This document shows positions 1-8,280 of a stretch of DNA of 64,000 nt, in pieces. This DNA comes from Maribellus luteus (lineage in GTDB: Bacteria > Bacteroidota > Bacteroidia > Bacteroidales > Prolixibacteraceae), in NCBI RefSeq assembly GCF_003576475.1, contig NZ_QWGR01000019.1, positions 38,434 through 102,433 on the forward strand. The letters are read 5' to 3'. The position numbers and the translations under genes were made by a program. Under the pieces are notes generated by a model, which saw nothing but the letters and a program-made list of their open reading frames with translations, was not told where the DNA came from and searched no databases. How positions within the stretch are numbered: position 1 is the first letter of the stretch; each line of letters begins with the position of its first letter.

Positions 1-1
1 C

Positions 2-547
2 TTTGACAATATTATCAAAGGTTTAGAAAATAGCAAAAATGTAACTTTTGAAAGAGTTTTGTATGGGCTTGGAATAAGATATGTGGGTGAAACGGTTGCA
101 AAAAAATTAGCTAAAGAATTTAAAACAATAGATCGGCTGGTGAAAGCCACTATTGAAGAGATGGTTGAAGTTGAAGATATAGGAGAAAGAATAGCCGAAA
201 GTGTAAAAGCTTACTTTCAAAACGAAAAACATTTGCTGCTTATTGAGAAACTTAAAATAGCAGGTCTTCAATTCGAGGTTCAAGAAAAAGAATCAAGTTC
301 AGACCAAATATTGAATGGATTAACATTCGTTGTAACTGGCAACTTTGGTTCTAAAGTTATCAGGGAAAACCTCAAGTTGAAAATTGAAGAACTAGGTGGT
401 AAAGTTTCTTCTAGTATCTCAAAAAATACTGATTACTTAATTGCTGGAGAAAAGGCAGGACCTGAAAAATTGAAAAAAGCAGAAACTCTAGGTGTAAAAG
501 TTAGAAATAAAGATCAGTTCGAAGAAGAATTTAACATCAACCTATAA
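2..547 (+). CDS. ligA: NAD-dependent DNA ligase, C-terminal part (5' end outside window)
   Basis: Open from the first bases of the window with no start, so only the last 181 residues are present. The visible part holds the helix-hairpin-helix region (LYGLGIRYVGE followed by VEDIGERIAES) and then a C-terminal BRCT domain (FVVTGNF, ELGGKV, TDYLIAGEKAGPEK). This order is that of bacterial LigA, which seals nicks using NAD+. The adenylation and OB domains must lie upstream. It ends 3 nt before the next gene, which also carries a BRCT domain, so the two are probably co-transcribed. Base composition is visibly more A+T-rich than the genes from 1.6 kb on, which fits an acquired or accessory ligase copy rather than the housekeeping one; this is inference. 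Confidence 0.93.
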   Translation, partial: FDNIIKGLENSKNVTFERVLYGLGIRYVGETVAKKLAKEFKTIDRLVKATIEEMVEVEDIGERIAESVKAYFQNEKHLLLIEKLKIAGLQFEVQEKESSSDQILNGLTFVVTGNFGSKVIRENLKLKIEELGGKVSSSISKNTDYLIAGEKAGPEKLKKAETLGVKVRNKDQFEEEFNINL

Positions 548-550
548 AAT

Positions 551-1363
551 ATGAATCCTCTAAATTTCACTGCATTAGATTTTGAAACTGCAACATCAGA
601 GCACAACAGTGTATGCCAAGTTGGACTGGTAGTCGTACATGAAGGAGTAATTGAAAAGAAATTTTCGGCCTTGATTAAACCTCCTGAAAATGAATTTGCG
701 TATCACAACATTAGGGTACATAAGATTGAACCTCATATAACACAAAATGCTCCAACATTCGATCTTATTTGGAAAGATATTTCCAAATATTTTGAGAACC
801 AACTCATTGTCTGTCACAATGCAAATTTCGATTTATTAAAGCTCGAATCAACTCTAGATTTTTACAATGTTCCAATTCCTAAATATTCTTATGCGTGTAC
901 AATGGAAATATTTGGAGGAAAACTTGACAAATGCTGTACAGAACAAAATATTGAATTCCATAATCACCATGATGCTTTAGCCGACGCTGAAGCTTGTGCA
1001 AAACTATTTCTTAAATTCCTGCAAAACAAAGGAGAATACACCCCGCCCACAAAAACCTCAGTACCTTTTGCTGAAAACAAAATTGAAAAAAATGATTTAC
1101 GTCCGAATTTTGACATTGAAAATACAGACAACCCTTTTTATAAGAAAAAAGTTGTATTTACTGGAGATTTGAGCAATTTCAACCGTAAAGAAGCAGCACA
1201 TATAGTCAAGCTTCTAGGTGCAGATGTAAATACCTCAATCAGTAAAAAGACTGACTTTGTTATAATTGGGAAGAATCCAGGACCTTCGAAAATCGAAAAA
1301 ATTTCAAATCTGGGCATCCCCACCATCAGCGAAGACGATTTTCTGAAAATGCTGGAACAATAG
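551..1363 (+). CDS. DEDDh 3'-5' exonuclease with C-terminal BRCT domain
   Basis: 270 residues. The N-terminal half is an RNase T/DnaQ-type exonuclease: D10 and E12 in LDFET, D94 in CHNANFDLL, and H140/D145 in HHDALADA complete the DEDDh set. A linker of about 40 residues follows, then a BRCT domain from about residue 195 (KVVFTGDL, LLGADV, TDFVIIGKNPGPSK). The family relates to the epsilon proofreading subunit, but the BRCT fusion suggests a repair role on nicked or broken DNA. It starts 3 nt after the ligase stop, so ligase and exonuclease likely work in one pathway. Same A+T-rich composition as its neighbour. Confidence 0.88.
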   Translation: MNPLNFTALDFETATSEHNSVCQVGLVVVHEGVIEKKFSALIKPPENEFAYHNIRVHKIEPHITQNAPTFDLIWKDISKYFENQLIVCHNANFDLLKLESTLDFYNVPIPKYSYACTMEIFGGKLDKCCTEQNIEFHNHHDALADAEACAKLFLKFLQNKGEYTPPTKTSVPFAENKIEKNDLRPNFDIENTDNPFYKKKVVFTGDLSNFNRKEAAHIVKLLGADVNTSISKKTDFVIIGKNPGPSKIEKISNLGIPTISEDDFLKMLEQ

Positions 1364-1606
1364 CAGGCAAAGGCTACGGTTTTTTGATAAAGAAATCTGA
1401 GATCAATCGAAAATATAGTCTCAGTTGACAGGCGCAGTTTTCATTAACGCAACTCGATAGTTAGTTGAAAAACAAGAAGCTTCTATTCGCAGCAGAATTC
1501 ACTGGCCGCGAATATGAAAGCAGTTAAGCATTACCGCATTTATGCATTCAGGTATTCAGGCATTTTCAAAAATGTAGTTACATTTGCTTTTCAGATTTAA
1601 ACAGCC
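1364..1606 (+). promoter_or_regulatory. Intergenic region with decayed word repeat and a -7 box
   Basis: No gene is seen here. At about 1520-1566 there is a run of related words (gcatt, attcagg) of the kind also found near 61.8 kb. A Bacteroidota -7 element TACATTTG lies at 1579-1586, 20 nt before the ATG at 1607; no clear TTG -33 element was found. Composition changes here from the A+T-rich ligase segment to the more balanced genome core. Confidence 0.45.
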
Positions 1607-2188
1607 ATGATAAAAAACTTTTTATTTGTTATCCTTTTTATTTTCTCTGCAACAGTTGCTTCGGCTCAAAATATGCTGGAATGGTCGGCTGAACATTCGC
1701 TAACCGTGAAAAATTTTGAAGCACCGGCCCCCAACAACGGGCAAATGCAAACCGTTTCCGGAAGTTTTTCGGTTTCGTACGAATTTGGCGGATTAAGCCT
1801 GATTGCCACCCGAAACCTGAATCAGTACGTACATGCCAACTTTCAGAAAGATGCGTCGTACATCGACCGGGCCGATGCTGCAACCACTGAACGTTTGCTG
1901 GCCTATCAGCAACTTATTTTTAATGTTTACGAACTACAAGCGCGCAATCTTCGCAAAAAATTCTTTGATGAAAGAGGGAAACTCCTGACCAAAGGTCCGG
2001 GGCCTTTGTACCAGGAAGTAGCAGCAGAGCATTCCCGCTTGCTGGGAAAAGTGGAAGGCGAAACATTTCACGGAGCCAGCATGGAAGAAATTAAGCGCTG
2101 GAACGAATGGGTGCTTCAGGAACTCGAAAAATTAAACGAATTTTGTAAAGACTGTAAACCTTCGAAGAAAAAGAAGAGAAACCAATAA
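1607..2188 (+). CDS. Secreted protein of unknown function (DUF922-like?)
   Basis: 193 residues. A clear signal peptide (MIKNFLFVILFIFSATVASA) predicts export. The mature part begins with LEWSAEHSLTVKNF, resembling the W-x-x-F opening of periplasmic DUF922-type proteins, and ends in a charged Lys-rich tail (KPSKKKKRNQ). The middle is helical with two conserved-looking Cys near the end (CKDCK). Family assignment is tentative. It precedes a DUF6913 gene by 14 nt, so the two may share a transcript with dapA. Confidence 0.6.
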   Translation: MIKNFLFVILFIFSATVASAQNMLEWSAEHSLTVKNFEAPAPNNGQMQTVSGSFSVSYEFGGLSLIATRNLNQYVHANFQKDASYIDRADAATTERLLAYQQLIFNVYELQARNLRKKFFDERGKLLTKGPGPLYQEVAAEHSRLLGKVEGETFHGASMEEIKRWNEWVLQELEKLNEFCKDCKPSKKKKRNQ

Positions 2189-2202
2189 AGGGAAACCGGC
2201 CA

Positions 2203-2721
2203 ATGGGATTCAAACAAATATACCGCGAACGAAAACTCAGGCAAGAGCTGGCCAAAATACAGCGCTCGCCGGTGGTTCATAACATCGACGATATTAAGAA
2301 AGTAGGTGTTATCTGGCAACCTTCGCAAAAGGAGGCTGTAAGTTACCTGCGAAATTATTTCAACAAAAACCACATTATTTTTCGCACCTACTGTGTGTTT
2401 GATAACCTGAGCAATCCCAATGTAGCCAACAACACCTTAACCGTAAACGACCTAAACTGGTGGGGCATTCCCAAACCCGAAAAAACCAAGGATTTTCTGC
2501 AGATGCATTTCGATGTTTTGCTAAATATAGCGCTCGAGCAAAATTTTGTACTCGACTATATCACAGCCATTTCCCATGCCGATTTAAAAGTGGGCTGGTC
2601 GCCAAAAGAAACCAACTACTTCGACCTAAACATTAACATTGGGGAAAATCAGGATTCGATGTTCCTTGCCAAACAACAAATTTTTTATCTTGCGCAGCTA
2701 AATAAAAATACGAGCAAATGA
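2203..2721 (+). CDS. DUF6913 family protein
   Basis: 172 residues, cytosolic, no signal peptide. The sequence (GFKQIYRERKL at the start, WWGIPKP in the middle, FDLNINI near the end) matches the Bacteroidota family DUF6913, whose function is unknown and whose gene often sits next to dapA. Its stop overlaps the dapA start by 4 nt (ATGA), showing translational coupling. I infer a link to cell-wall or lysine precursor metabolism only from this context. Confidence 0.7.
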   Translation: MGFKQIYRERKLRQELAKIQRSPVVHNIDDIKKVGVIWQPSQKEAVSYLRNYFNKNHIIFRTYCVFDNLSNPNVANNTLTVNDLNWWGIPKPEKTKDFLQMHFDVLLNIALEQNFVLDYITAISHADLKVGWSPKETNYFDLNINIGENQDSMFLAKQQIFYLAQLNKNTSK

Positions 2722-3596
2722 GTCAGCTTTTTACAGGTGCAGGTGTTGCATTGATTACCCCGTTTACAAAGGAAAGCCATGTGGATTACAAATCGCTTGA
2801 AAAAGTGGTTGAGAATCAGGTGAAGGGAGGAATGGACTACCTTGTTGCATTGGGTACCACTGCCGAAACCGCCACGCTAACACAGGAAGAGAAATCGAAT
2901 GTGGTGGAGCTGGTAAAAGAAAAGTCGGCCGGTTTGCCGGTTGTTGTCGGAATGGGTGGAAACGACACCCGCGCCATCACCAACCAAATCGATCATTTTA
3001 ATTTTGATGGAATCTCGGGTATCCTGGTGGTTACTCCGTTTTACAATAAACCCACACAGGAAGGCATGTACCGTCATTATGTGGAAGTGGCCAAGGCCAG
3101 TCCGGTTCCTGTAATTTTGTACAATGTTCCGTCGCGGACAGGTATCAATCTGGAAGCCGAAACCGTTGGTCGAATTGTGGAAGCCACAAACAATGTGGTG
3201 GCCATAAAAGAAGCTTCGGGCGAACATTCTCAAATGACCAAAATTCTGAAATATACACCGGAGGATTTCACGCTGATCTCGGGCGACGATCTTTTGGCGA
3301 TCACCATTTCATCCATTGGCGGAAAAGGCGTAATATCAGTTATAGCCAACGCTTTGCCTGAAAAGATAAGCCAACTGATGCACCTGGCAATGGAAAACAA
3401 CTATGCCGAGGCCCGGAAAATTCATTTTGAATTGATCGAGATGTTTCAGCTAATGTTTAAAGAAGGAAACCCGGGCGGTGTGAAAGCCTTGATGAATCTT
3501 CAGGGAACCATCGAAAATGTATTGCGTTTGCCGCTTTACCGCATTAGCGATCAGCTGATTGACCAAATAAAAGAACGTTACCTAAAACTTTCGTAA
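2718..3596 (+). CDS. dapA: 4-hydroxy-tetrahydrodipicolinate synthase
   Basis: 292 residues, the usual length. DapA condenses pyruvate with aspartate semialdehyde, the first step of the diaminopimelate/lysine branch that supplies peptidoglycan. The TIM-barrel hallmarks are present: GTTAET with T47/T48, catalytic Y135 in ILYNVPSRTG, and the Schiff-base lysine K164 in VAIKEASG. The ATG overlaps the preceding DUF6913 stop by 4 nt. The peptidoglycan in this organism is therefore probably DAP-type, which matters for the L,D-transpeptidases at 23.8-25.6 kb. Confidence 0.96.
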   Translation: MSQLFTGAGVALITPFTKESHVDYKSLEKVVENQVKGGMDYLVALGTTAETATLTQEEKSNVVELVKEKSAGLPVVVGMGGNDTRAITNQIDHFNFDGISGILVVTPFYNKPTQEGMYRHYVEVAKASPVPVILYNVPSRTGINLEAETVGRIVEATNNVVAIKEASGEHSQMTKILKYTPEDFTLISGDDLLAITISSIGGKGVISVIANALPEKISQLMHLAMENNYAEARKIHFELIEMFQLMFKEGNPGGVKALMNLQGTIENVLRLPLYRISDQLIDQIKERYLKLS

Positions 3597-3716
3597 CAGC
3601 TTTAAAGAGTAAATTTTCCCCAATTTTAAAAGTACAAGGCTGCTTTGCACTTTTTAACGTAGGCCGCTTTACGGCTGTCGTAAAAAAAAGTAACTTCGTG
3701 ACCATTATTGATTTGG

Positions 3717-4259
3717 ATGAAAAATCTTCTTATAGTCATATTACTTTTCCTAAGCGTTGGTGCTTTTGCACAGGAAGGCTTGCAGTTGTTGATGCCTGAA
3801 CCGGATTCCACGCAACTGGAGCTGGAGCGCAAGCTGGAATATTTCAGGCTAACAACCGGATTACCGGCCAGTGATCTTTTTATGAACGATCTGGAACTTC
3901 CCGGATTAAACCTCCAGCAGGAATTTATGAACCGCTATGCCATAAATCCTTCGATCACCGCTTTTCCGAGCATCCAACTGATTCCGGAAACATCGTTTAA
4001 CTTTGCCTCGCCCTTTTGGGTAAACGGTCAGATTTTAGGAGGTTCGGTTACGCAACTCAGCGATAAATTTACCATCGGGGGGTTTAGCTACGGAGCGAAT
4101 TCCGTTTTCTCGGCGCCGCTTCCCAATGCCAACAAAAGCTATTTCGATTCGTACGGTTCCACCATGTTTATGCAGTACAAAGTGTCGAAAAACTTTAAGA
4201 TCGAAACCAGTGTGAGCGTTGGCCGCCAACAGGGACCACCTCCGCCTCGGGGATTTTAG
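3717..4259 (+). CDS. Secreted protein of unknown function
   Basis: 180 residues from the ATG at 3717; a TTG 9 nt upstream in frame is less likely because the signal peptide starts at MKNLLIVILLFLSVGAFAQ. The mature part has alternating polar/hydrophobic stretches with many Gly, Ser and aromatic residues (FASPFWVNGQILGGS, YGSTMFMQYKV), like short outer-membrane beta-strand proteins, and a terminal Pro-rich tail (PPPPRGF). No family was recognised. It follows dapA by 120 nt without an obvious terminator. Confidence 0.6.
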   Translation: MKNLLIVILLFLSVGAFAQEGLQLLMPEPDSTQLELERKLEYFRLTTGLPASDLFMNDLELPGLNLQQEFMNRYAINPSITAFPSIQLIPETSFNFASPFWVNGQILGGSVTQLSDKFTIGGFSYGANSVFSAPLPNANKSYFDSYGSTMFMQYKVSKNFKIETSVSVGRQQGPPPPRGF

Positions 4260-4564
4260 AAAGATTGAAAGTTTAGAGTTCAGTGTTCAAAGTTCAGAGA
4301 AAAAGAACTCGGCGTTCTAACCTCGGAAGCTCCAACTTACGGCTATTTAGCAATTACTCATGGCTAGAAGCTAGTTCCAGCGTTTTAGAATTTATGCCTA
4401 CTGAACTTTACTAATTGCCTACTTAGAGCTTAGTGGATTGAAAAAATAAAGACAATACATAAATGATTAAATGTCTTAGTAATTTTCCGGACTTTGAACG
4501 CTGAACACTGAACTCCAAGTTTTCATTATCTTTAGACATTATTCTATAAACATTAAACTCTTTC
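4260..4564. repeat. Non-coding interval with a perfect 14-bp inverted repeat
   Basis: This 305-nt gap has no gene. GAGTTCAGTGTTCA at 4276-4289 is repeated in inverted orientation at 4502-4515, both inside longer, decayed ttca/tgaa word strings. The interior is A+T-rich and unremarkable. It resembles the decayed intergenic repeats near 11.3 and 61.8 kb. Confidence 0.5.
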
Positions 4565-7500
4565 ATGCTCACTGTTTACAAAGCTTCTGCGGGATCAGGA
4601 AAAACCTTTCAGCTGGTAGTTGAATACCTGAAACTGATATTGGGAAATCCGTACAACTACAAACATATTCTGGCGGTGACGTTTACCAACAAAGCCACCA
4701 ACGAAATGAAGAGCCGGATTCTGGAACAGCTCCACAAACTGGCCGATAATCAACCATCGGACTATATTGCCCCGCTTCAGAAAGAAGGCGATCATTCCGA
4801 GCAATTTATCCGCCAGCGGGCCCGGCAGGTACTCAAAAATATTCTGCACGATTACAACCGTTTTACCATCAACACGATCGATTCCTTCACCCAGAAAGTG
4901 ATAAAATCGTTTAACCGGGAACTGGGTATTTCGCCCAATTTCTCGCTGGAGCTGGATACCGATATTATTTTGGAAGAGGCTACCGAACGGATGCTTGCGC
5001 GTTTGGGAGAGGACCGCGATTTGCTGAAATGGCTGCAGGAATACAGCCGCGAAAAAATTGAAGGCAACTACAGTCAGCGGATTGATAAAGACATCAAAGA
5101 CCTCGGGAAAGAACTTTTCAAGGAACGTTTCCAGGTTTTCTTTCCCGAAGACGGAGAATCGGTATACAACCGCCAAACACTGAATGAATTTGGGAAAGAA
5201 CTGCAACAACTGAAAAGCGTTTTTGAAAGCACCTTGAAGACAAAAGCGCTCGCACTTTTGCAAGCCATCGGCAATCATGGTTTCAGTGTCGATGATTTCT
5301 CGTATAAAAAATCGGGGGTGGCTGGTTATATTGCGGCAGTGGCCGGTGGAGCGATCAAAGAACCAACCGCCAGAGCCGTTTCCGCTTCCGAAGATGTGGA
5401 GAAATGGTTCGCCAAAAGCCACAAACAAGTAGCAGAATTGGGAGCTTTGGTTCAGCAAAATCTTCAACCCGGGCTGGCAGAACTTGTCCTTTATTTCTAC
5501 GAGCATTTTACCCGTTACAACACCACCATCGCAGTATTAAAACAACTCCGCACACTGGGTATTTTAACCGACCTGCGAAAAGAAATTGAAGCTTTGCTGC
5601 GGGAAAAGGAAATGCTACAATTGTCGGATTCCAACCTCCTGCTCAGCAAAATAATCGGGGAAAGCGATTCGCCCTTTGTTTACGAGAAAATCGGGAATTT
5701 TTATCATCATTTTATGCTCGATGAATTTCAGGACACTTCGGGTTTGCAATGGCGGAATTTTAAACCGCTTGTAGTCAACTCGCTTTCAGAAGGCCATTCG
5801 AACCTGGTGGTGGGCGACGTAAAACAGTCGATCTACCGCTGGCGAAACAGCGACTGGAACATTCTGGCAGAAGAGCTGGACCGCGATTTTACCGAAGCCC
5901 AGAAAAAAGAAGAGCACCTCGATTTTAACTGGCGAAGCGATAAAAACATCATCGATTTTAACAACGAAATCATCGCCCGGCTGATGGATGTTTTTGAATC
6001 GAGGCTTTTCTCCACCATTCCCGACAATGAACGCTACCTGAATAAATTCAGCAATATTTATGCTTCGTTTCAGCAAAAACCCGGAAAAAAAGAAGCAGAT
6101 CCCAAGGGCTTTGCGCAAGTGAACTTTTTGCCGGGCGACGATTTTTATGAAACAGCCACCAACACCCTGGTAGAGCAAGTAAAAATGTTGCAGGACAAGG
6201 GGATTAAACCCGAAGAAATTGCCATCCTCGTAAGGAAAAACGGTGAAGGCACCCGCATTGTGGAAGCCTTTTTGGAAGCAGCTCAACAGGAAGAAAACAA
6301 GGATTACAACCTGACCGTGCTTTCGAATGATTCATTGTTTCTTTTTGCCTCCAAAGCCGTTTTGTTTATTATTCACACCATAGAATGGCTGGTGGATCCG
6401 CTAAGCGAAATCAACAAAGCTACGCTGCTGCACCTGTGGATGAGTTGGTTGAAACCTACGCAAAAAGGCTTCGAAAGCACCTTATTTCCTGTGCCAACCG
6501 AAAAATGGCAGCTTGGAAATGATTACGATGCACTTTTTGAAAGTGAACTGGGCGAAAAACTGGAACAGGTAAAGAAAAAAGTGCTGCTTTCATCGCTCGA
6601 TGAAACGGTTACCCGAATTGCCTCCCTATTCGGCTTATTAAAACTTCAAAACGAGCTTCCGTACATACAAACACTGATTGACAAAGCCGGTGAACTGAAA
6701 ATTTCACTTTCAAACGATTTGTCGAACCTGCTTTTTTGGTGGAACGAAAAGGGCTCAACTACCTCGGTAAGCGTAAATGAAGGAACAGGTTCCATTCGTT
6801 TGCTAACGATCCATAGTTCAAAGGGTTTGGAATTTAAGGCCGTTCTTCTCCCCTATTTTAAGTGGGAAACCAGCCGGAGTGGCGACATTATCTGGTGCCA
6901 GCCAAGCAGCGAACCGTTCAATAAATTTCCGCTGCTGCCCATCAAAAGCGGAAAGGAAATGGAAGCCTCGGAATTTGCTCCGGCTCATTTCGAAGAAAAA
7001 GTCAGCAGCTACATCGACTCGCTCAACCTGATTTATGTGGCGGTAACCCGGGCAAAATCGGCACTGTTGATTAATTGCCCCCAGCCAAAGCTTAACCAGA
7101 AAGGCGAATATTCGGGGTCCGATGTGGATCTTCTACTGTTTCTGGCCGTTCAGCAAACGACATCCAATCCTCTGTTCCGCGAATGTTTTGACGAAGAAGC
7201 AGGCATTTTTGAGTTCGGATCCGTTTCGCCAAGCGAAGGGAAAAAGGAGGCATCGAGAAGCATTACCGTCACCAATTACCGCTTTTCTGACCTCGGGGAC
7301 AGGATCAGCCTGCGCTTGTCGGGAGAGGACTTTTTAGTGGCGAGTGACAAGCACCATTCCGAGAAAAACCTGGGGAAACTGGTACACGAAATACTTTCGG
7401 GCATCGACACAGTTAAAGATGTGGAGGCAGCTTGTTTGAAAGCGCTAAACGAAGGAAGAATTGACAACGCTGAAATGGCAGAAATTCAAAAAACGATTAA

Positions 7501-7789
7501 TGAAAACCTCCAACTTCCGGAAGTAAAAAGCTGGTTCGATGGCAGCCTTCAGATTCTGAATGAGCGTGATTTGCTAACCGGGCAAAAATTGCTTCGTCCC
7601 GACCGTATTATGTTTTCGGGCGATACCGCGATTGTGGTAGACTATAAGACCGGTGAAAAGATTCCTTCGAAATACAACAAGCAGGTAAATGGTTATGCCA
7701 AAACCTTAAAAGAAAGTGGCTTTAAAAAAGTTAGCGGTTACCTCTGGTACCTGGCTACCAACGAAGTAGAGAAAGTTTGTGAGTATTGA
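4565..7789 (+). CDS. AddA/RecB-like UvrD-family helicase with C-terminal PD-(D/E)XK nuclease
   Basis: 1074 residues. Superfamily 1 helicase motifs appear in order: motif I ASAGSGKT near the N-terminus, motif II DEFQDT at residue 386, VGDVKQSIYRWR (motif III), TIHSSKGLEF (motif V) and YVAVTRAK (motif VI). A RecB-type nuclease domain closes the protein, with LVHEIL and catalytic D1026/K1028 in DYKTG. This architecture processes double-strand breaks for recombination. In Bacteroidota the AddB-like partner gene is often adjacent, but here the next gene is an unrelated Rieske protein, so the partner must be elsewhere or absent. Confidence 0.9.
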   Translation: MLTVYKASAGSGKTFQLVVEYLKLILGNPYNYKHILAVTFTNKATNEMKSRILEQLHKLADNQPSDYIAPLQKEGDHSEQFIRQRARQVLKNILHDYNRFTINTIDSFTQKVIKSFNRELGISPNFSLELDTDIILEEATERMLARLGEDRDLLKWLQEYSREKIEGNYSQRIDKDIKDLGKELFKERFQVFFPEDGESVYNRQTLNEFGKELQQLKSVFESTLKTKALALLQAIGNHGFSVDDFSYKKSGVAGYIAAVAGGAIKEPTARAVSASEDVEKWFAKSHKQVAELGALVQQNLQPGLAELVLYFYEHFTRYNTTIAVLKQLRTLGILTDLRKEIEALLREKEMLQLSDSNLLLSKIIGESDSPFVYEKIGNFYHHFMLDEFQDTSGLQWRNFKPLVVNSLSEGHSNLVVGDVKQSIYRWRNSDWNILAEELDRDFTEAQKKEEHLDFNWRSDKNIIDFNNEIIARLMDVFESRLFSTIPDNERYLNKFSNIYASFQQKPGKKEADPKGFAQVNFLPGDDFYETATNTLVEQVKMLQDKGIKPEEIAILVRKNGEGTRIVEAFLEAAQQEENKDYNLTVLSNDSLFLFASKAVLFIIHTIEWLVDPLSEINKATLLHLWMSWLKPTQKGFESTLFPVPTEKWQLGNDYDALFESELGEKLEQVKKKVLLSSLDETVTRIASLFGLLKLQNELPYIQTLIDKAGELKISLSNDLSNLLFWWNEKGSTTSVSVNEGTGSIRLLTIHSSKGLEFKAVLLPYFKWETSRSGDIIWCQPSSEPFNKFPLLPIKSGKEMEASEFAPAHFEEKVSSYIDSLNLIYVAVTRAKSALLINCPQPKLNQKGEYSGSDVDLLLFLAVQQTTSNPLFRECFDEEAGIFEFGSVSPSEGKKEASRSITVTNYRFSDLGDRISLRLSGEDFLVASDKHHSEKNLGKLVHEILSGIDTVKDVEAACLKALNEGRIDNAEMAEIQKTINENLQLPEVKSWFDGSLQILNERDLLTGQKLLRPDRIMFSGDTAIVVDYKTGEKIPSKYNKQVNGYAKTLKESGFKKVSGYLWYLATNEVEKVCEY

Positions 7790-7808
7790 TTTTCTTGCTC
7801 TGCGCCAA

Positions 7809-7836
7809 CAATAAAACACCATTAGGTGTTTTATTG
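7809..7836. promoter_or_regulatory. Perfect 12-bp hairpin just upstream of the Rieske gene
   Basis: CAATAAAACACC and its exact complement flank the loop ATTA. The hairpin lies 19 nt after the helicase stop and 13 nt before the next ATG. On the + strand it is followed by A-rich sequence, not a T run, so it is not a canonical terminator, although the 3' arm contains TTTTATT. It may separate the two genes or shield the start of the next. Confidence 0.5.
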
Positions 7837-7849
7837 AAAAAGATGTATC

Positions 7850-8272
7850 ATGGAACGAAAAGACTTTCTTAAAAACGTTGCGGTAGGAGGAAGTATTTTA
7901 TTGACTTCTTCGATGCTTTTTAACGCCTGTTCGAAAGATGAAGACCTGGGAAACCCCAATGATCCCGGAGGTTCATCAAACACCATTGATTTGACTGCGG
8001 CAGCTTATTCAGCCTTAAATACAGTTGGAGGCTACGCCTACAAAGGTAACATTATGGTTTTCAGAACAGGAGAAAACACTTACCTGGCATTGTCAAAAAT
8101 TTGTACGCATGAAAGTTGCAGTGTAACCTATAGTCATGCCGACGGTAATGTTCCCTGTCCTTGCCACGGGTCAAAATATACCACAGCAGGTGTTGTAATT
8201 AACGGGCCGGCCACTGCCAACCTGAAAAAGTATTCGGTTACAAAAAGCGGAAATATGCTGACAATCTCCTGA
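7850..8272 (+). CDS. Rieske [2Fe-2S] lipoprotein
   Basis: 140 residues. The cluster ligands are C85 and H87 (CTHESC) and C103 and H106 (CPCHGS); C90 and C105 sit where the disulfide of cytochrome bc-type Rieske proteins lies. The N-terminus is a lipobox-type signal (SSMLFNAC, Cys27) followed by an acidic, Gly/Asn-rich linker, so the domain is probably tethered by lipid. RKDFLK resembles a weak Tat motif with a single Arg. No cytochrome b partner is nearby, so the redox partner is unknown. It converges on the fucosidase gene with only 8 nt between stops. Confidence 0.87.
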   Translation: MERKDFLKNVAVGGSILLTSSMLFNACSKDEDLGNPNDPGGSSNTIDLTAAAYSALNTVGGYAYKGNIMVFRTGENTYLALSKICTHESCSVTYSHADGNVPCPCHGSKYTTAGVVINGPATANLKKYSVTKSGNMLTIS

Positions 8273-8280
8273 ACAGCCGC

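Noticed and set aside
4595..5506. A 303-residue gene opposite the AddA-like gene
   Set aside because: Antisense shadow of a conserved helicase domain with low-complexity Phe/Gln-rich translation and no family.
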